This document shows positions 1 to 8,054 of a stretch of DNA of 62,354 nt, piece by piece. Position numbers and translations under genes: made by a program. Position 1 is the first letter of the stretch; every line of letters begins with the position of its first letter. The stretch spans positions 1-62,354 of the forward strand of contig CAOKMR010000003.1 in NCBI GenBank assembly GCA_948469815.1, read 5' to 3'. Source of the stretch: an uncultured Clostridiaceae bacterium. Its GTDB lineage: Bacteria > Bacillota > Clostridia > TANB77 > CAG-508. A model generated the notes under the pieces. The model ran no database searches, was not told the origin of the DNA, and was given only the letters and a program-made list of their open reading frames with translations.

Positions 1-89
1 GAAAGTGCTGGTATGCACCACTCACAATTTTCGCAAATTTCTAATCCTTTTGTTAATAGTTGTTCTTCCTTTACTTGCAAATTAATCAT
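1..89 (-). CDS. Partial phage gene downstream of the replisome organizer
   Basis: Only the first ~27-30 codons are in the window; the rest lies beyond base 1. The start is either ATG at 89 or, better placed behind the AAGGAG, TTG at 80. The visible part holds a CxxCxxC-like cluster (CENCEWC), which may bind zinc. It overlaps the stop of the preceding gene, so translation is probably coupled. A DnaC-like loader often follows a replisome organizer in phages, but too little is visible to say so here. Confidence 0.5.
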   Translation of the reverse strand, partial: MINLQVKEEQLLTKGLEICENCEWCIPAL

Positions 90-1124
90 CTCCTTGCAAA
101 GCAGTATTTATATCGAATTGTTTACTTAGTTCTGTTTGTTCTAGTGCTGATAATAGGCATTTCTTAAAATATGCTTTTGGTATTTGTATTTGTGATCTAG
201 TATTTGCAATGCTAAAATTCTTTAATGCATAATCAATATTTTCCAGTTTAATTTTTAATATTTTTTTCTTTGTGTTAGGATTTATATAAATTTCTTTCAT
301 GATTTCTATAATTTCGTTAGCAAGTCCTTCATTATAAATTTTTACCTGTGATTGTAATACAATTTTTTCGAATGCAATCTTATCCATCTCATCCATCATC
401 TCATCAAGTTTTTTATTTTTTTGTGGCACATGATCTGATGGATAGATAGATTTCATCTCTATTTTATTTTCTGTTTCTCTTTCAGTTTCTGTTTCTATTT
501 CTCTTTCTATTTCTCTTTCTATTTCTATTTCTCTTTCTATTTGTGTATTATTGTCTACATTAATCGAGTTATTGTTGACATTAACTCCGTTTATCTTGTA
601 TTTCTGTTTTATTATTGCTAACATTAACTCCGTTCGAGTGGAGTTTTTGCATTTTCGTCATTTTTAGATTTATTTTCTTCAGGTTGTGAACTTTCATTAT
701 TGTTATTATTAGGAGGATTATTGTTAACATTAACTCCATAATCACCTGGTTTTACAAGTAAATAATTATTTATTATTTCGACATCTTTTCTTCTCTTACA
801 TACTGTAAAATATCTTTTTTGTATTCCTTTACTTGTTAAAATCCTATATGTTGAATATAGCGTCTTGTCAAATATACTGATTTCCAAACAAAAATCTATA
901 AATTCACTTATCTTATCTTCTTCTATTCCTATTTCTTTTTTTAATAATATTGGACTATATTTATTCCATTCTAAATAGTAGCCATTTGCATATATCTTTT
1001 GAAATAGTTTTATTATAAATCCAAATCCTAATATTCCATATTTCGATTCTAATATTTCTATTTTATTATCTACATTTACATCTAGTGGAAAATAATCTAA
1101 TCCCTGTTTTTTAGGCCTTGCCAA
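82..1124 (-). CDS. Phage replisome organizer (Lin1244/DUF4373-type N-terminus), with two CGG +1 frameshift sites
   Basis: The N-terminal ~110 residues (ARPKKQGLDYFPLDV...) match the Lin1244/Lin1753 domain of phage replication-initiation proteins. An Asn-rich linker follows, then an ERE/EIE-rich low-complexity stretch and a short C-terminal domain. The likely start is TTG at 1124 behind GAAGGTGATG; ATG at 1139 is possible. The reading frame is broken twice, at CGG 630-632 and CGG 587-589. In both, skipping the C gives GGA GTT AAT and turns the linker into repeated GVNV[SN]NN units, like the unbroken copy just upstream. With two bases removed the gene is one frame of about 346 codons. Without recoding the product stops after about 166 residues, and a second ATG overlaps that stop (TAATG). 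The family is likely; the recoding is inferred. Confidence 0.8.
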
Positions 1125-1160
1125 AATCATCACCTTCATTCACAAAAAAATCAATTTGTT

Positions 1161-1337
1161 TTAATCATTTTCTATTAATATGTCTACTGGTTTTATTACA
1201 AGTGTTAAATCACTCGTCATTGCATCTTCTACTAAAAGTTGTATTACTGGTAATGATAAAAATAATGGTATTGTAGTTTTCATATCTGCCTTTTCATCTA
1301 TAACAGTCAGTTCTGCTCTTAAATCTTCTTTTTCCAT
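1161..1337 (-). CDS. Small phage protein, unknown
   Basis: A 58-residue acidic protein (MEKEDLRAELTVIDEKAD...). The start at 1337 is chosen because AAAGGAG lies just upstream; a longer frame to 1373 would run through that ribosome binding site and overlap the neighbouring gene. The middle holds a short hydrophobic stretch (TIPLFLSLPVIQLLV). It sits in a tight early-gene cluster of the element. I recognise no family. Confidence 0.6.
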   Translation of the reverse strand: MEKEDLRAELTVIDEKADMKTTIPLFLSLPVIQLLVEDAMTSDLTLVIKPVDILIEND

Positions 1338-1338
1338 A

Positions 1339-1497
1339 CTAATTTTCTCCTTTCTTTTGTTGTAATATATCATCTACTGATATTTGTTTCTCCTTATATA
1401 GCTTTTCTAAGTATTTTTGTTCACATACTGGTCCCATACCTCGTTGTATACTTTTGTAGTTCATTAATTTTCTGTTACATATTCTACATTTTTTCAT
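1339..1497 (-). CDS. DUF6011-like small zinc-binding phage protein
   Basis: A 52-residue protein beginning MKKCRICNRKLMN and containing GMGPVCEQK. The CxxC pair and the later GxGPVC match the small treble-clef/zinc-ribbon proteins annotated as DUF6011 in phages. The start ATG at 1497 follows GAGGATAATAGTT. The stop is 1 bp before the start of the next gene, so the two are probably co-translated. The role is unknown; such proteins are usually encoded among phage replication genes. Confidence 0.7.
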   Translation of the reverse strand: MKKCRICNRKLMNYKSIQRGMGPVCEQKYLEKLYKEKQISVDDILQQKKGEN

Positions 1498-1514
1498 AAC
1501 TATTATCCTCTATT

Positions 1515-1735
1515 TATCGTGTTCTTGGGGGATATGTGGGTTAGGATTTGCACCTAACATAATGAAACACACTTGACCGAACTCTAAGCCCTTATATCGT
1601 CAGCTATTTCACTGTATAAGATATTGGTGGATTCGAACCACTAGTTCCATCTATCTGACATTAGCGTCTACTATTACTCTTGTTAAGAGTTTTACCAGTC
1701 ATACATTCGACTGTCTATTCCGCCACCACATCATC
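1515..1735 (-). other. tRNA-like region (two T-arm-like motifs), noncoding
   Basis: No gene fits here, but the minus strand shows tRNA-like pieces. One is a GGTTCGAATCC T-arm inside GTGG...CCAC, preceded by GGTGGCGGAATAG, which resembles the start of a tRNA-Leu D-arm. About 90 nt on is a second T-arm-like stem (TTAGG TGCAAAT CCTAA). The 5' end ATGTGG can pair with CCACAT at the 3' end. A stem ACTC-TTAACAA-GAGT looks like an anticodon arm. I could not build one canonical cloverleaf. It may be one or two degenerate phage tRNAs or an interrupted tRNA. Confidence 0.35.
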
Positions 1736-1737
1736 TC

Positions 1738-2482
1738 TTAAAAGGGATATAATTTTAATTCTATATTTAATCCTGGTTTTGCAATTGTTGTTGGTATACC
1801 TGTTTGTTCATACACCTTACTTTGCATTATATTTTCATTAGAATTTGTATCTGATAAATGGCAAAGTATTATATTTTTTGCACAACTTAAGTCATTTGAT
1901 TTTAGAAATCTTAATACATTTTCTAAACTAAAATGGCTCTCTAGTAATCTTGTATATCTAGTTTTGTTTATTATTCCATTTTGTGCATTCTCTTTTGCTA
2001 TTTCTTTGTTATAGTTACATTCTAAAAGTAAATAATTTAATTTACTAAATTTATATTTTATATAATATGTATCTGTAGCATAGAGTAATTTTTCTCCAGT
2101 TGGTTTATATTGTATTAAAAATCCGTAGTGGTTCAGCTGCATCGTGTTGAGTGTCGAAAGGAAGTATAATAAAGTTTCCTATCTCAAATTGTTGCAATTC
2201 CTTTATAATTTTAAATCTATGACCTTTTAGTTCCAATTTTTCAAATGTACCTGCAGATGCATACACATTTATTCCATTTAGTGCAAAACTTGGTGCATAT
2301 TTTAAATGATCCATATGTTCATGTGTAATTAATACCCCTTGAATTCCTTTAAAATCAAACCTGAGCTCTCTTTGTACCTCTTTAAAGTTAATACCTGCAT
2401 CTAATATTAACTTGTCCTTTTCGCTTGCTTCTATTAGATAGCAGTTACCTGATGAACTGCTACCTAATACTTTTAGCTTCAT
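1738..2482 (-). CDS. Metallo-beta-lactamase-fold hydrolase (phage YycJ/WalJ-like), with one CGG +1 frameshift site
   Basis: The N-terminus reads KLKVLGSSSSGNCYLI and carries the metal-binding HEHMDH motif at about residue 54; HDAAEP and later histidines complete the MBL fold, as in YycJ/WalJ-type hydrolases. The frame breaks at CGG 2123-2125. Skipping the C continues HDAAEP-LGFLIQYKP into YATDT, the order expected for the family. The corrected gene is 744 nt (247 residues), the usual size. Without recoding neither half is a complete enzyme. The ATG at 2482 overlaps the recT stop. Such enzymes occur among phage recombination genes; the substrate is unknown. Confidence 0.82.
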
Positions 2483-3507
2483 TAAAATTGTGGCCTGTTA
2501 TTTTGTTCTTCTTTTGGTGTTTCTTCAGATACAGTTTGAGAAACATCTTCAGGTGTAGGTGCATCTATTTGTTTTGGTTCTTCTATGTCTATAAGTTCTT
2601 TGTTTGCATTTTCTTCTATTTCCTCTTGTACTTTTTCTTCATGATTTTCTATGTAGTAATTTTCATCACTATTTACAACATACGCATAACTTTCATTAAC
2701 TCTTTTAGGGTCTATTGATACTGCATTATAAGTTGCTCTTGCAACTGTTTTTCTTGCCATCTCTTCATACCAACCTTCTACCTTTTCGTTTTTCTTTGTT
2801 GAGTAATTATATTTCTCGCCACCCCAAAACTCAGCAGCCGCATATGATGGTTTTCTTTTATCTATATCCTTTTTAGAAAGTACTATTATTTTATTTCTTG
2901 ATTCATCAATATACTGTATATATCCAAATCCTCCAACTATATCTCCTCTATCAAATGGATTTTTTATTGTGAAATTGTATTTAGTAGTATTGTCTTTGTT
3001 TACTATTTCAAATACATCATTTGAATATATTAATTCTACAGTTATACTTCTAATTGGATATAATGATAATTGTGTTGCTATGTATTCTAATCCTTTATAC
3101 CCCTTCAAAAATCCAATATCATACTTTTGTGTTTTATTATTCTTATATGGTATTGCATTTAAGTGATTAGGTATTTGCATATCTAATCCCAATTTTGCAT
3201 GGTGTACTACTGCTATTGCTAAATCATTCATATTTACATTTTGCCACGTTATAGGCAAGTTGTTTTTATCCTCTTCTTTAGTAGATTTCCAACTATTTTT
3301 ATTTATTCTTGCTTCTTCAGCTTTTTTTAAAGCATTATCAATTCCTATAAAGTAGCCTCTTATTAATTGTTTTTGATATTCATTAATATTCAATTCTCCA
3401 ACATTACCTTGAAATTCCTTCATTACCATTCCAGTAAATCTCTCACTTGATGTAAGTTCTTGTTTTTGTATTGTTGTTTCTTCTTTTTTTACTAAATCAT
3501 TACTCAT
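2482..3507 (-). CDS. recT: RecT-family single-strand annealing protein
   Basis: A 341-residue RecT homologue. Landmarks include the central IPNHLNAIPYKN, IGFLKGYKGLEYIA and MARKTVARATYNAV, which are typical of the RecT core. The last ~60 residues are an acidic, low-complexity tail. RecT anneals single-stranded DNA during phage recombination, usually with an exonuclease or a RecE-like partner; here the SbcC-like ATPase nearby may fill part of that role (inference). It overlaps the preceding gene by 8 bp and the MBL gene by 1 bp, so it is in an operon with them. Confidence 0.93.
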   Translation of the reverse strand: MSNDLVKKEETTIQKQELTSSERFTGMVMKEFQGNVGELNINEYQKQLIRGYFIGIDNALKKAEEARINKNSWKSTKEEDKNNLPITWQNVNMNDLAIAVVHHAKLGLDMQIPNHLNAIPYKNNKTQKYDIGFLKGYKGLEYIATQLSLYPIRSITVELIYSNDVFEIVNKDNTTKYNFTIKNPFDRGDIVGGFGYIQYIDESRNKIIVLSKKDIDKRKPSYAAAEFWGGEKYNYSTKKNEKVEGWYEEMARKTVARATYNAVSIDPKRVNESYAYVVNSDENYYIENHEEKVQEEIEENANKELIDIEEPKQIDAPTPEDVSQTVSEETPKEEQNNRPQF

Positions 3508-3790
3508 AATCTTTTTCCTCCTCGATTTCTTTTATAATACAATAATCTTTTTCAAATTTTTCTTTAGATAAAACATCGATACTTGTATCCTCATCAATTA
3601 TTATGTATTCGCCTTTCTTTATGTTTATAAAATTATCATTTAACTTCAATGACAATTTCAAATCATAACTGTTTTCATTAATTTTATATAATTTGTTTGG
3701 TAATAACTCTCCTAATTTAACCCAAAATTTAGGTAAATTTGGTATATATTGTATACATTGACATTCTTTACTTTTTTGAATACATTTCAT
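3500..3790 (-). CDS. Hypothetical phage protein
   Basis: A 96-residue protein starting MKCIQKSKECQCIQYIP. The start at 3790 is set by GGGAGGAAAAATAGAT upstream; a longer frame to 3874 would overlap spoVS. It has a Cys cluster at the N-terminus and an acidic C-terminus. It overlaps recT by 8 bp. No family recognised. Confidence 0.6.
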   Translation of the reverse strand: MKCIQKSKECQCIQYIPNLPKFWVKLGELLPNKLYKINENSYDLKLSLKLNDNFINIKKGEYIIIDEDTSIDVLSKEKFEKDYCIIKEIEEEKDYE

Positions 3791-3792
3791 AT

Positions 3793-4062
3793 CTATTTTT
3801 CCTCCCTCAATAAAAGTTTTACACTTGTCTTTTCTTCTCCATCTATAATAGTTGATCCAAATGATGGTATGCATACTAATTCAACCCCTGATGTTGCAAC
3901 AAAGCCTCTTGCGATTGCAACTGCTTTTATTGCTTGATTTAATGCTCCTGCACCTATTGCATTTATTTCTATTTTTGGATTTTCCTTTAACATTCCTGCA
4001 ATAGCCCCTGCTACTGCACTTGAATTTGATTTACTTGATACTCTTATGACTTTATTATTCAT
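3793..4062 (-). CDS. spoVS: Stage V sporulation protein S (SpoVS), phage-encoded
   Basis: An 89-residue protein almost entirely covered by the SpoVS signature: SAVAGAIAGML, INAIGAGALNQAIKA, VAIARGFVATSG and LVCIPSF. SpoVS is an Alba-like nucleic-acid-binding protein that in Bacillus affects septation and spore coat/cortex assembly. Here it sits between recombination genes of an integrated element. In that setting it could act as a nucleoid or RNA-binding factor of the phage, or modulate host sporulation (inference). The start follows AGGAGGAAAAAG. Confidence 0.95.
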   Translation of the reverse strand: MNNKVIRVSSKSNSSAVAGAIAGMLKENPKIEINAIGAGALNQAIKAVAIARGFVATSGVELVCIPSFGSTIIDGEEKTSVKLLLREEK

Positions 4063-4072
4063 CTTTTTCCTC

Positions 4073-4576
4073 CTATTTTATTTTCAAACTTGTTTTATTA
4101 TCGACTATTCTTATTCCTGGTATTATTTCTCCAGTATCCTTAAAATGATTTTTTATTGCAGTTTTATCAACTTGTGTTGTTATTATCTCTTTCTTAAACT
4201 CTGATGGTATTTCATCTTCATTTTCTATTTCGCTACTCATAGGATTTTTAGTAATTTTTAATTTTCCTAATTCTGTTGGTATCTCTTCTAATCCTAATCG
4301 TTCCATATTTTCCTTTACATATTTATAAAATTTATCTAGTTTTTTCTCGCCAAGCTTTCTTATATCTGCAAGCCTTTTTTCTTCTGTTTTCATCGCTTCT
4401 AATAAACTCTCGCTATTCTTTATATACCCAATAATATTTGAACTCTTATTTTGCAATTCTAATGCTAATTCATTTCCTAATTCGTTATATTCATCCTCTG
4501 TTAATTCTCCCTCTTGTGCTTTGTCCATTATTTCTACAAATTTATTTGTTATATTATATAAACTTATATTACTCAC
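4073..4576 (-). CDS. Siphovirus Gp157-family protein
   Basis: A 167-residue protein with the Gp157 pattern: an N-terminal helical part with LTEDEYNELG, a lysine-rich coiled coil around residues 55-95, and a C-terminal IPTELGKLKITKNP followed by IPGIRIV. Gp157 was first described in Streptococcus thermophilus phages and is usually encoded next to phage recombination ATPases, as here. It ends 10 bp before spoVS and begins 1 bp after the stop of the SbcC-like gene. Confidence 0.88.
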   Translation of the reverse strand: MSNISLYNITNKFVEIMDKAQEGELTEDEYNELGNELALELQNKSSNIIGYIKNSESLLEAMKTEEKRLADIRKLGEKKLDKFYKYVKENMERLGLEEIPTELGKLKITKNPMSSEIENEDEIPSEFKKEIITTQVDKTAIKNHFKDTGEIIPGIRIVDNKTSLKIK

Positions 4577-4577
4577 T

Positions 4578-6521
4578 CTAATTCACCTCAATTCTTAATT
4601 CTGGATCTTCTGTAACCACTAAACTTATTATTTGTGTATTCATCTGGCATAAATTATTAATACTTTCTCTGTTGTCTATAAATATTGGTGCTGTAGTATT
4701 TTTGTAAAATTTAGATAAAGTATTTATAATATCTAGTCCTGCCAATATCTTGTGGGCATTATTTACATCTGCATATGGGACACCATTTACAAGTGCATCG
4801 CAACATTCTGTAACTCCCTCATTTTTTTGTTTTTTGAACATTCTAAATTTCACTAATTCAAATTTACTGTTTATTGTTTCTTCAACAATCTTTACTTTTG
4901 TTCTAGTAAAATCTTCTATCTGATATTCTTGTGCTTCTAATTCTTGCATTTTTTCTGAGATATCCTCCTCCTGTTGTTCTAATTCTGTTATACGTGTCTT
5001 AACTTCTTCTTCTACTGTTTTTCTTGCCAATTGATTACTAACATCTTCTATTTTCTTTAATATATCTGTTCTTCTACTCTGTATTTCTGTTATGTCTATT
5101 GAAATCAATTTATTTACTTCTTCTTGTAAGTTATCTACTTGTTTTTGTTTCTCTTGATACTCTGGAACTGAATTTACATCAAATGTTTCTTCTAATGTTT
5201 TTTGATTTTCTATGTTTACTAGTTGTGCTTGTACAGTTTTCAATTTTTCATCTATTTCTTTTATTTGTGTTTGTAGTTGATTAGTAGCATTTGTATTTTC
5301 TTCTATTCTTACATTTATTGATTGCCCCTCTTTGTTTATTGCATCTTGTTCATTCTTTTTATGTACATTAAAATTACTTTCAAGTTTTTGTTTTATTTCT
5401 TCTTTTCTATCTGTTTCATATTCTCTTTTACAAGCTGGGCATATGAATGAATTTGGATCAAATTCTAACTTCATATTATTAACTTCATCCCATTTTTTAT
5501 ATAGTTCTTCTTTTCTTCTATTATCTTGTTCTATTTTTAATTTTCTTTCTTCATATTCTTGTTTCTTATTTCTTAAATTGTTCTCAAGTAATAATTTTTC
5601 ATTATTTAGTTTTATTGATTCTGAAGAATATCTATTACTATGTTCAGTTTCTAACTTAAACTTTAAATTATTTAATTCATTCTTTGCAATTGCTAATTCA
5701 TTCGTTTTCTTCATATTTTCTTTTGATTTTAATTGAATATCTGTCATTTCTATTTCAATTTTTTGCAATTCTTCATTAAGGCTAATTTTTTCTTTTTCTA
5801 ATTCTTCATAGTCAATATTATGTTCTGTTATTAATGTTCTGGTTAATTCATCTATTCTGCCTGGTATTTTTTCCTTCTCTTTTTCTAATTTCTTTATTTT
5901 CTCATTTACTATTTTTTGATAATCTTCTATCGTTCTTCCTTGCAAATTTTCTTTTAATAATTCAAATCGTTCCATTGATGTTAGCATTTCTTCATCTGTA
6001 ATATCAACTTGAGCAACATTCGTTAATATTTTCCTTCTTTCTTTCCATTCTATTTGCTCATTAAAAAATAATGGATCTGTTATTAACTTAAATAAATCTT
6101 CTGGTATAATATCATTTATTTTTTCTTTATAATCTTTTTCTTTTACAGGCACTTCATCAATCCAATATAATTTTTCATCACTACCTGCATACTCTTCTTT
6201 TTCTTGCCCTCTTTTCTTTACCCATTTTTCCTTTAACATTTTTCTAAATGTTACATCTTGTCCATCTATTATTAAGGTTGCTTCAACTTCGTGTTCCAAA
6301 AAGTGTATTGGTTCATTATTCTTATCAAGTGTTTTTATGTTAAAATCTGTTTTATCGTTGCTATCTTTGTTAAAAAACAACCACTTAAACGCATCAAATA
6401 TTGTAGTTTTTCCAGTTGCATTTTTACCATAAATATTCGTATCTTTTCCATTAAAATTAATTTCTAATTCTTTTATTCCTTTAAAATTCCTTAATTTTAG
6501 ATTATATATCTTAATATCCAT
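4578..6521 (-). CDS. SbcC/Rad50-like AAA ATPase
   Basis: 647 residues with SMC/Rad50 architecture. The Walker A motif is YGKNATGKTT at residues 31-40. Two long coiled-coil arms flank a zinc-hook CPAC at about residue 360 (FICPACKREYE). The C-terminal half of the ATPase follows, with IFIDNRES near residue 615. It is shorter than cellular SbcC (~1000). Phage versions of this type work with RecT-like annealing proteins or nucleases in DNA end processing. No SbcD nuclease is visible next to it. The start is ATG at 6521. Confidence 0.85.
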   Translation of the reverse strand: MDIKIYNLKLRNFKGIKELEINFNGKDTNIYGKNATGKTTIFDAFKWLFFNKDSNDKTDFNIKTLDKNNEPIHFLEHEVEATLIIDGQDVTFRKMLKEKWVKKRGQEKEEYAGSDEKLYWIDEVPVKEKDYKEKINDIIPEDLFKLITDPLFFNEQIEWKERRKILTNVAQVDITDEEMLTSMERFELLKENLQGRTIEDYQKIVNEKIKKLEKEKEKIPGRIDELTRTLITEHNIDYEELEKEKISLNEELQKIEIEMTDIQLKSKENMKKTNELAIAKNELNNLKFKLETEHSNRYSSESIKLNNEKLLLENNLRNKKQEYEERKLKIEQDNRRKEELYKKWDEVNNMKLEFDPNSFICPACKREYETDRKEEIKQKLESNFNVHKKNEQDAINKEGQSINVRIEENTNATNQLQTQIKEIDEKLKTVQAQLVNIENQKTLEETFDVNSVPEYQEKQKQVDNLQEEVNKLISIDITEIQSRRTDILKKIEDVSNQLARKTVEEEVKTRITELEQQEEDISEKMQELEAQEYQIEDFTRTKVKIVEETINSKFELVKFRMFKKQKNEGVTECCDALVNGVPYADVNNAHKILAGLDIINTLSKFYKNTTAPIFIDNRESINNLCQMNTQIISLVVTEDPELRIEVN

Positions 6522-6523
6522 AT

Positions 6524-6673
6524 TTAATTTTCCTTCCTACTCATATAAATTTCCATTCTTTTAGGAAGCACTGTTAATGTATTACATCTATCACAACATC
6601 TTCCATTATTTATAGGCTGTGCGTTGTTACCATATCCCTCATATTTCTTTTTACATATACTACACTTAGGCAT
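6524..6673 (-). CDS. Small zinc-ribbon phage protein
   Basis: A 49-residue protein: MPKCSICKK, then YGNNAQPINNGRCCDRCN. Two CxxC-type knuckles (residues 4/7 and 26-30) make a zinc ribbon, a pattern seen in many small phage proteins. GAGAGGAG lies 8 nt upstream of ATG 6673. It ends 2 bp before the SbcC-like start and is probably co-transcribed. Role unknown. Confidence 0.75.
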   Translation of the reverse strand: MPKCSICKKKYEGYGNNAQPINNGRCCDRCNTLTVLPKRMEIYMSRKEN

Positions 6674-6753
6674 ATATTTTCTCCTCTCTTGATTTCTATA
6701 AATATATGTGCTAAAATATTTATAGAAACACTTATATAATTGTTTTTATAGAA

Positions 6754-7032
6754 CTATTTATTTACTTTGGTTGGTGGTAATAGTTCTATTTTTCTGTCTG
6801 CAAATGTTAAATCCTCTAGCAAATTAAAATGTGAATTTGATGCAATTTCATATATTTTGCGCAATTTTGCAGAGCGATTATTGTAATCATTTATAAAGCA
6901 TAATTCCATAATACTTTGGAATTTTTTAGCACTTTCGCTTTTTACATTTCTAATTTTTTCTTCTTGTAATTTTATTGTTTCTTTTAGTTTTCTTATTTCT
7001 TGTGCAGTTTTTGAATGTTTTCCTATTCTCAT
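6754..7032 (-). CDS. Hypothetical coiled-coil phage protein
   Basis: A 92-residue basic, helical protein (MRIGKHSKTAQEIRKLKETI...). The first ~45 residues look like a coiled coil. The start at 7032 is chosen because GAAAGGGG lies 8 nt upstream; the GTG at 7041 lies within that ribosome binding site. No family recognised. Confidence 0.6.
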   Translation of the reverse strand: MRIGKHSKTAQEIRKLKETIKLQEEKIRNVKSESAKKFQSIMELCFINDYNNRSAKLRKIYEIASNSHFNLLEDLTFADRKIELLPPTKVNK

Positions 7033-7037
7033 TCTTA

Positions 7038-7247
7038 TCACCCCTTTCTAAGCTCTAAAAATATTGCTATCAATGTTCCTACAGTGCTCACAACTATCGT
7101 CCCCATATTTGCATTTTCTATTACTAATGTTATTAAGCTTATTATTCCTATTACTGCAAATATCAATATTGCTAATAGTATTACTGATAATGTACAAGCT
7201 ATCAAATCTACTATAAAACTTTTAAAATTTCTCCTTTTTATCATCAT
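7038..7247 (-). CDS. Small membrane protein
   Basis: About 69 residues with two hydrophobic helices: IVDLIACTLSVILLAILIF, then a segment around IGTLITLVI and GTIVVSTVGTLIAIFL. The N-terminus is strongly basic. The start is one of two tandem ATGs (7247 or 7244) behind AAAAGGAGAAGG and overlaps the stop of the upstream gene (ATGA). Unknown function; it belongs to the early operon of the element. Confidence 0.55.
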   Translation of the reverse strand: MMIKRRNFKSFIVDLIACTLSVILLAILIFAVIGIISLITLVIENANMGTIVVSTVGTLIAIFLELRKG

Positions 7248-7435
7248 CCTTCTCCTTTTACCCTTTTCTTTTTGTACCATTCTCTTATTGCACTTCCTAG
7301 TGCTACTTTTTCCTTTCCAAAATTCTCACTTGGAAAGTCCTGCGAATTATAAATACTTAATGCAGTTGGTATGCTACAATTTCTTAATTCAGCAAATTGT
7401 GTTGGTGTATAAAATATATTATCTTGTAATTCCAT
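7244..7435 (-). CDS. Excisionase/AlpA-like helix-turn-helix protein
   Basis: 63 residues: FYTPTQFAELRNCSIPTALSIYNSQDFPSENFGKEKVALGSAIREWYKKKR. This fits the winged-helix excisionase/AlpA type: a TPTQFAEL recognition helix, a short wing with P and G, then REWYKK. A strong AAAGGAGGG precedes the ATG. It is the first sizeable gene of the leftward operon, where excisionase or early regulators are commonly found. It probably binds sites near the integrase. Confidence 0.65.
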   Translation of the reverse strand: MELQDNIFYTPTQFAELRNCSIPTALSIYNSQDFPSENFGKEKVALGSAIREWYKKKRVKGEG

Positions 7436-7490
7436 CTAAGTTCCCTCCTTTTATTTTTTGTGTGGTTGTCGCATTTTTTATTTTTTTCAT
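7419..7490 (-). CDS. Possible leader peptide of the leftward early operon
   Basis: A 23-codon frame (MKKIKNATTTQKIKGGNLDG...) has a good ribosome binding site (AAGGAGAAAAAT) and overlaps the start of the excisionase-like gene by 17 bp. It may couple translation of that gene. Its codons cover one copy of a 15-bp motif that recurs inverted before the integrase. It could also be fortuitous. Confidence 0.35.
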   Translation of the reverse strand: MKKIKNATTTQKIKGGNLDGITR

Positions 7491-7537
7491 ATTTTTCTCC
7501 TTCTATGTTATTTTGCTTACTTTTGCTGTCTACCTAT

Positions 7538-7569
7538 TTGTTGAATTTTAAATTTTATTATTATATAAT
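7538..7569 (+). promoter_or_regulatory. Candidate promoter, copy 1 of a duplicated promoter/leader
   Basis: TTGTTG at 7538-7543 and TATAAT at 7564-7569, spaced 20 bp. The stretch through the downstream start (TTGTT-AATTTTA, TATAATC, ACCTATCTT, then a ribosome binding site) closely matches 7997-8057. The long spacer suggests a weaker or activated promoter than copy 2. Confidence 0.5.
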
Positions 7570-7602
7570 CAACCTATCTTTATTAAGAAAGAAGGTGACT
7601 AT

Positions 7603-7785
7603 ATGCTTAACAAGAATGACTTTGATGAAATTCAGGACTTTTTGGATAATGTGTTCTTTAAAGATAAAAAAGCTACTGAAATTATCGAGAAAGTTAATTT
7701 ATCCAAAGAACAAATTAGTATAATTAATACTCTCATCATTAATGCCATTCGTGCCTATGATGCTAAGAACTCACAAAATCATTAA
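7603..7785 (+). CDS. Small rightward protein, unknown
   Basis: 60 residues, MLNKNDFDEIQDFLDN..., mostly helical and acidic. Start ATG follows GAAAGAAGGTGACTAT. It runs against the leftward operon from its own promoter. The C-terminal part (KEQISIINTLIINAIRAYD) is amphipathic. It shares its promoter/leader sequence, but not clear protein similarity, with the gene at 8055. Confidence 0.6.
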   Translation: MLNKNDFDEIQDFLDNVFFKDKKATEIIEKVNLSKEQISIINTLIINAIRAYDAKNSQNH

Positions 7786-7966
7786 TATTTTCATTTGAAA
7801 TTTTCTTTAGATATTCGATATCTTCTTTTGATACTATTTGAGTTTTTCCATTTAATGATCTATCTAAATATGCATATTTCATTTTATGGTCAAACATTTG
7901 TAATTCTAGCAGTTTTGAAACTAGTCCTTTCAATTCTGCTATTTCTTTTTTTAATTCGTCCATCAT
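7763..7966 (-). CDS. Small coiled-coil protein, unknown
   Basis: About 66-67 residues: MDELKKEIAELKGLVSKLLE makes a short coiled coil, followed by MKYAYLDRSLNGKTQIVSKEDIEYL. Ribosome binding site AGGAGGG is 5 nt before tandem ATGs. It is tail-to-tail with the gene at 7603 and overlaps it by 23 bp. No family recognised. Confidence 0.55.
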   Translation of the reverse strand: MMDELKKEIAELKGLVSKLLELQMFDHKMKYAYLDRSLNGKTQIVSKEDIEYLKKISNENINDFVSS

Positions 7967-7996
7967 ATTTCCCTCCTCTATCTTTTAATTACTTAT

Positions 7997-8025
7997 TTGT
8001 TAAATTTTAGTTTTTGTTGTATAAT
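7997..8025 (+). promoter_or_regulatory. Promoter, copy 2 of a duplicated promoter/leader
   Basis: TTGTTA at 7997-8002 and TATAAT at 8020-8025 with a 17-bp spacer, ideal for the vegetative sigma factor. It lies 29 bp before the start at 8055. The surrounding ~55 bp resemble the promoter region of the gene at 7603. Confidence 0.65.
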
Positions 8026-8054
8026 CGACCTATCTTAATTGAAAGGTGGTGATT

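Noticed and set aside
82..1139. Two separate replisome genes with TAATG coupling
   Set aside because: Removing one C at each CGG gives one frame with regular GVNV repeats and normal family length, which explains the sequence better.
1515..1735. The tRNA-like region as the CGGN decoder
   Set aside because: No anticodon loop with UCCG or CCG can be drawn; the only plausible anticodon loop reads TTAACAA.
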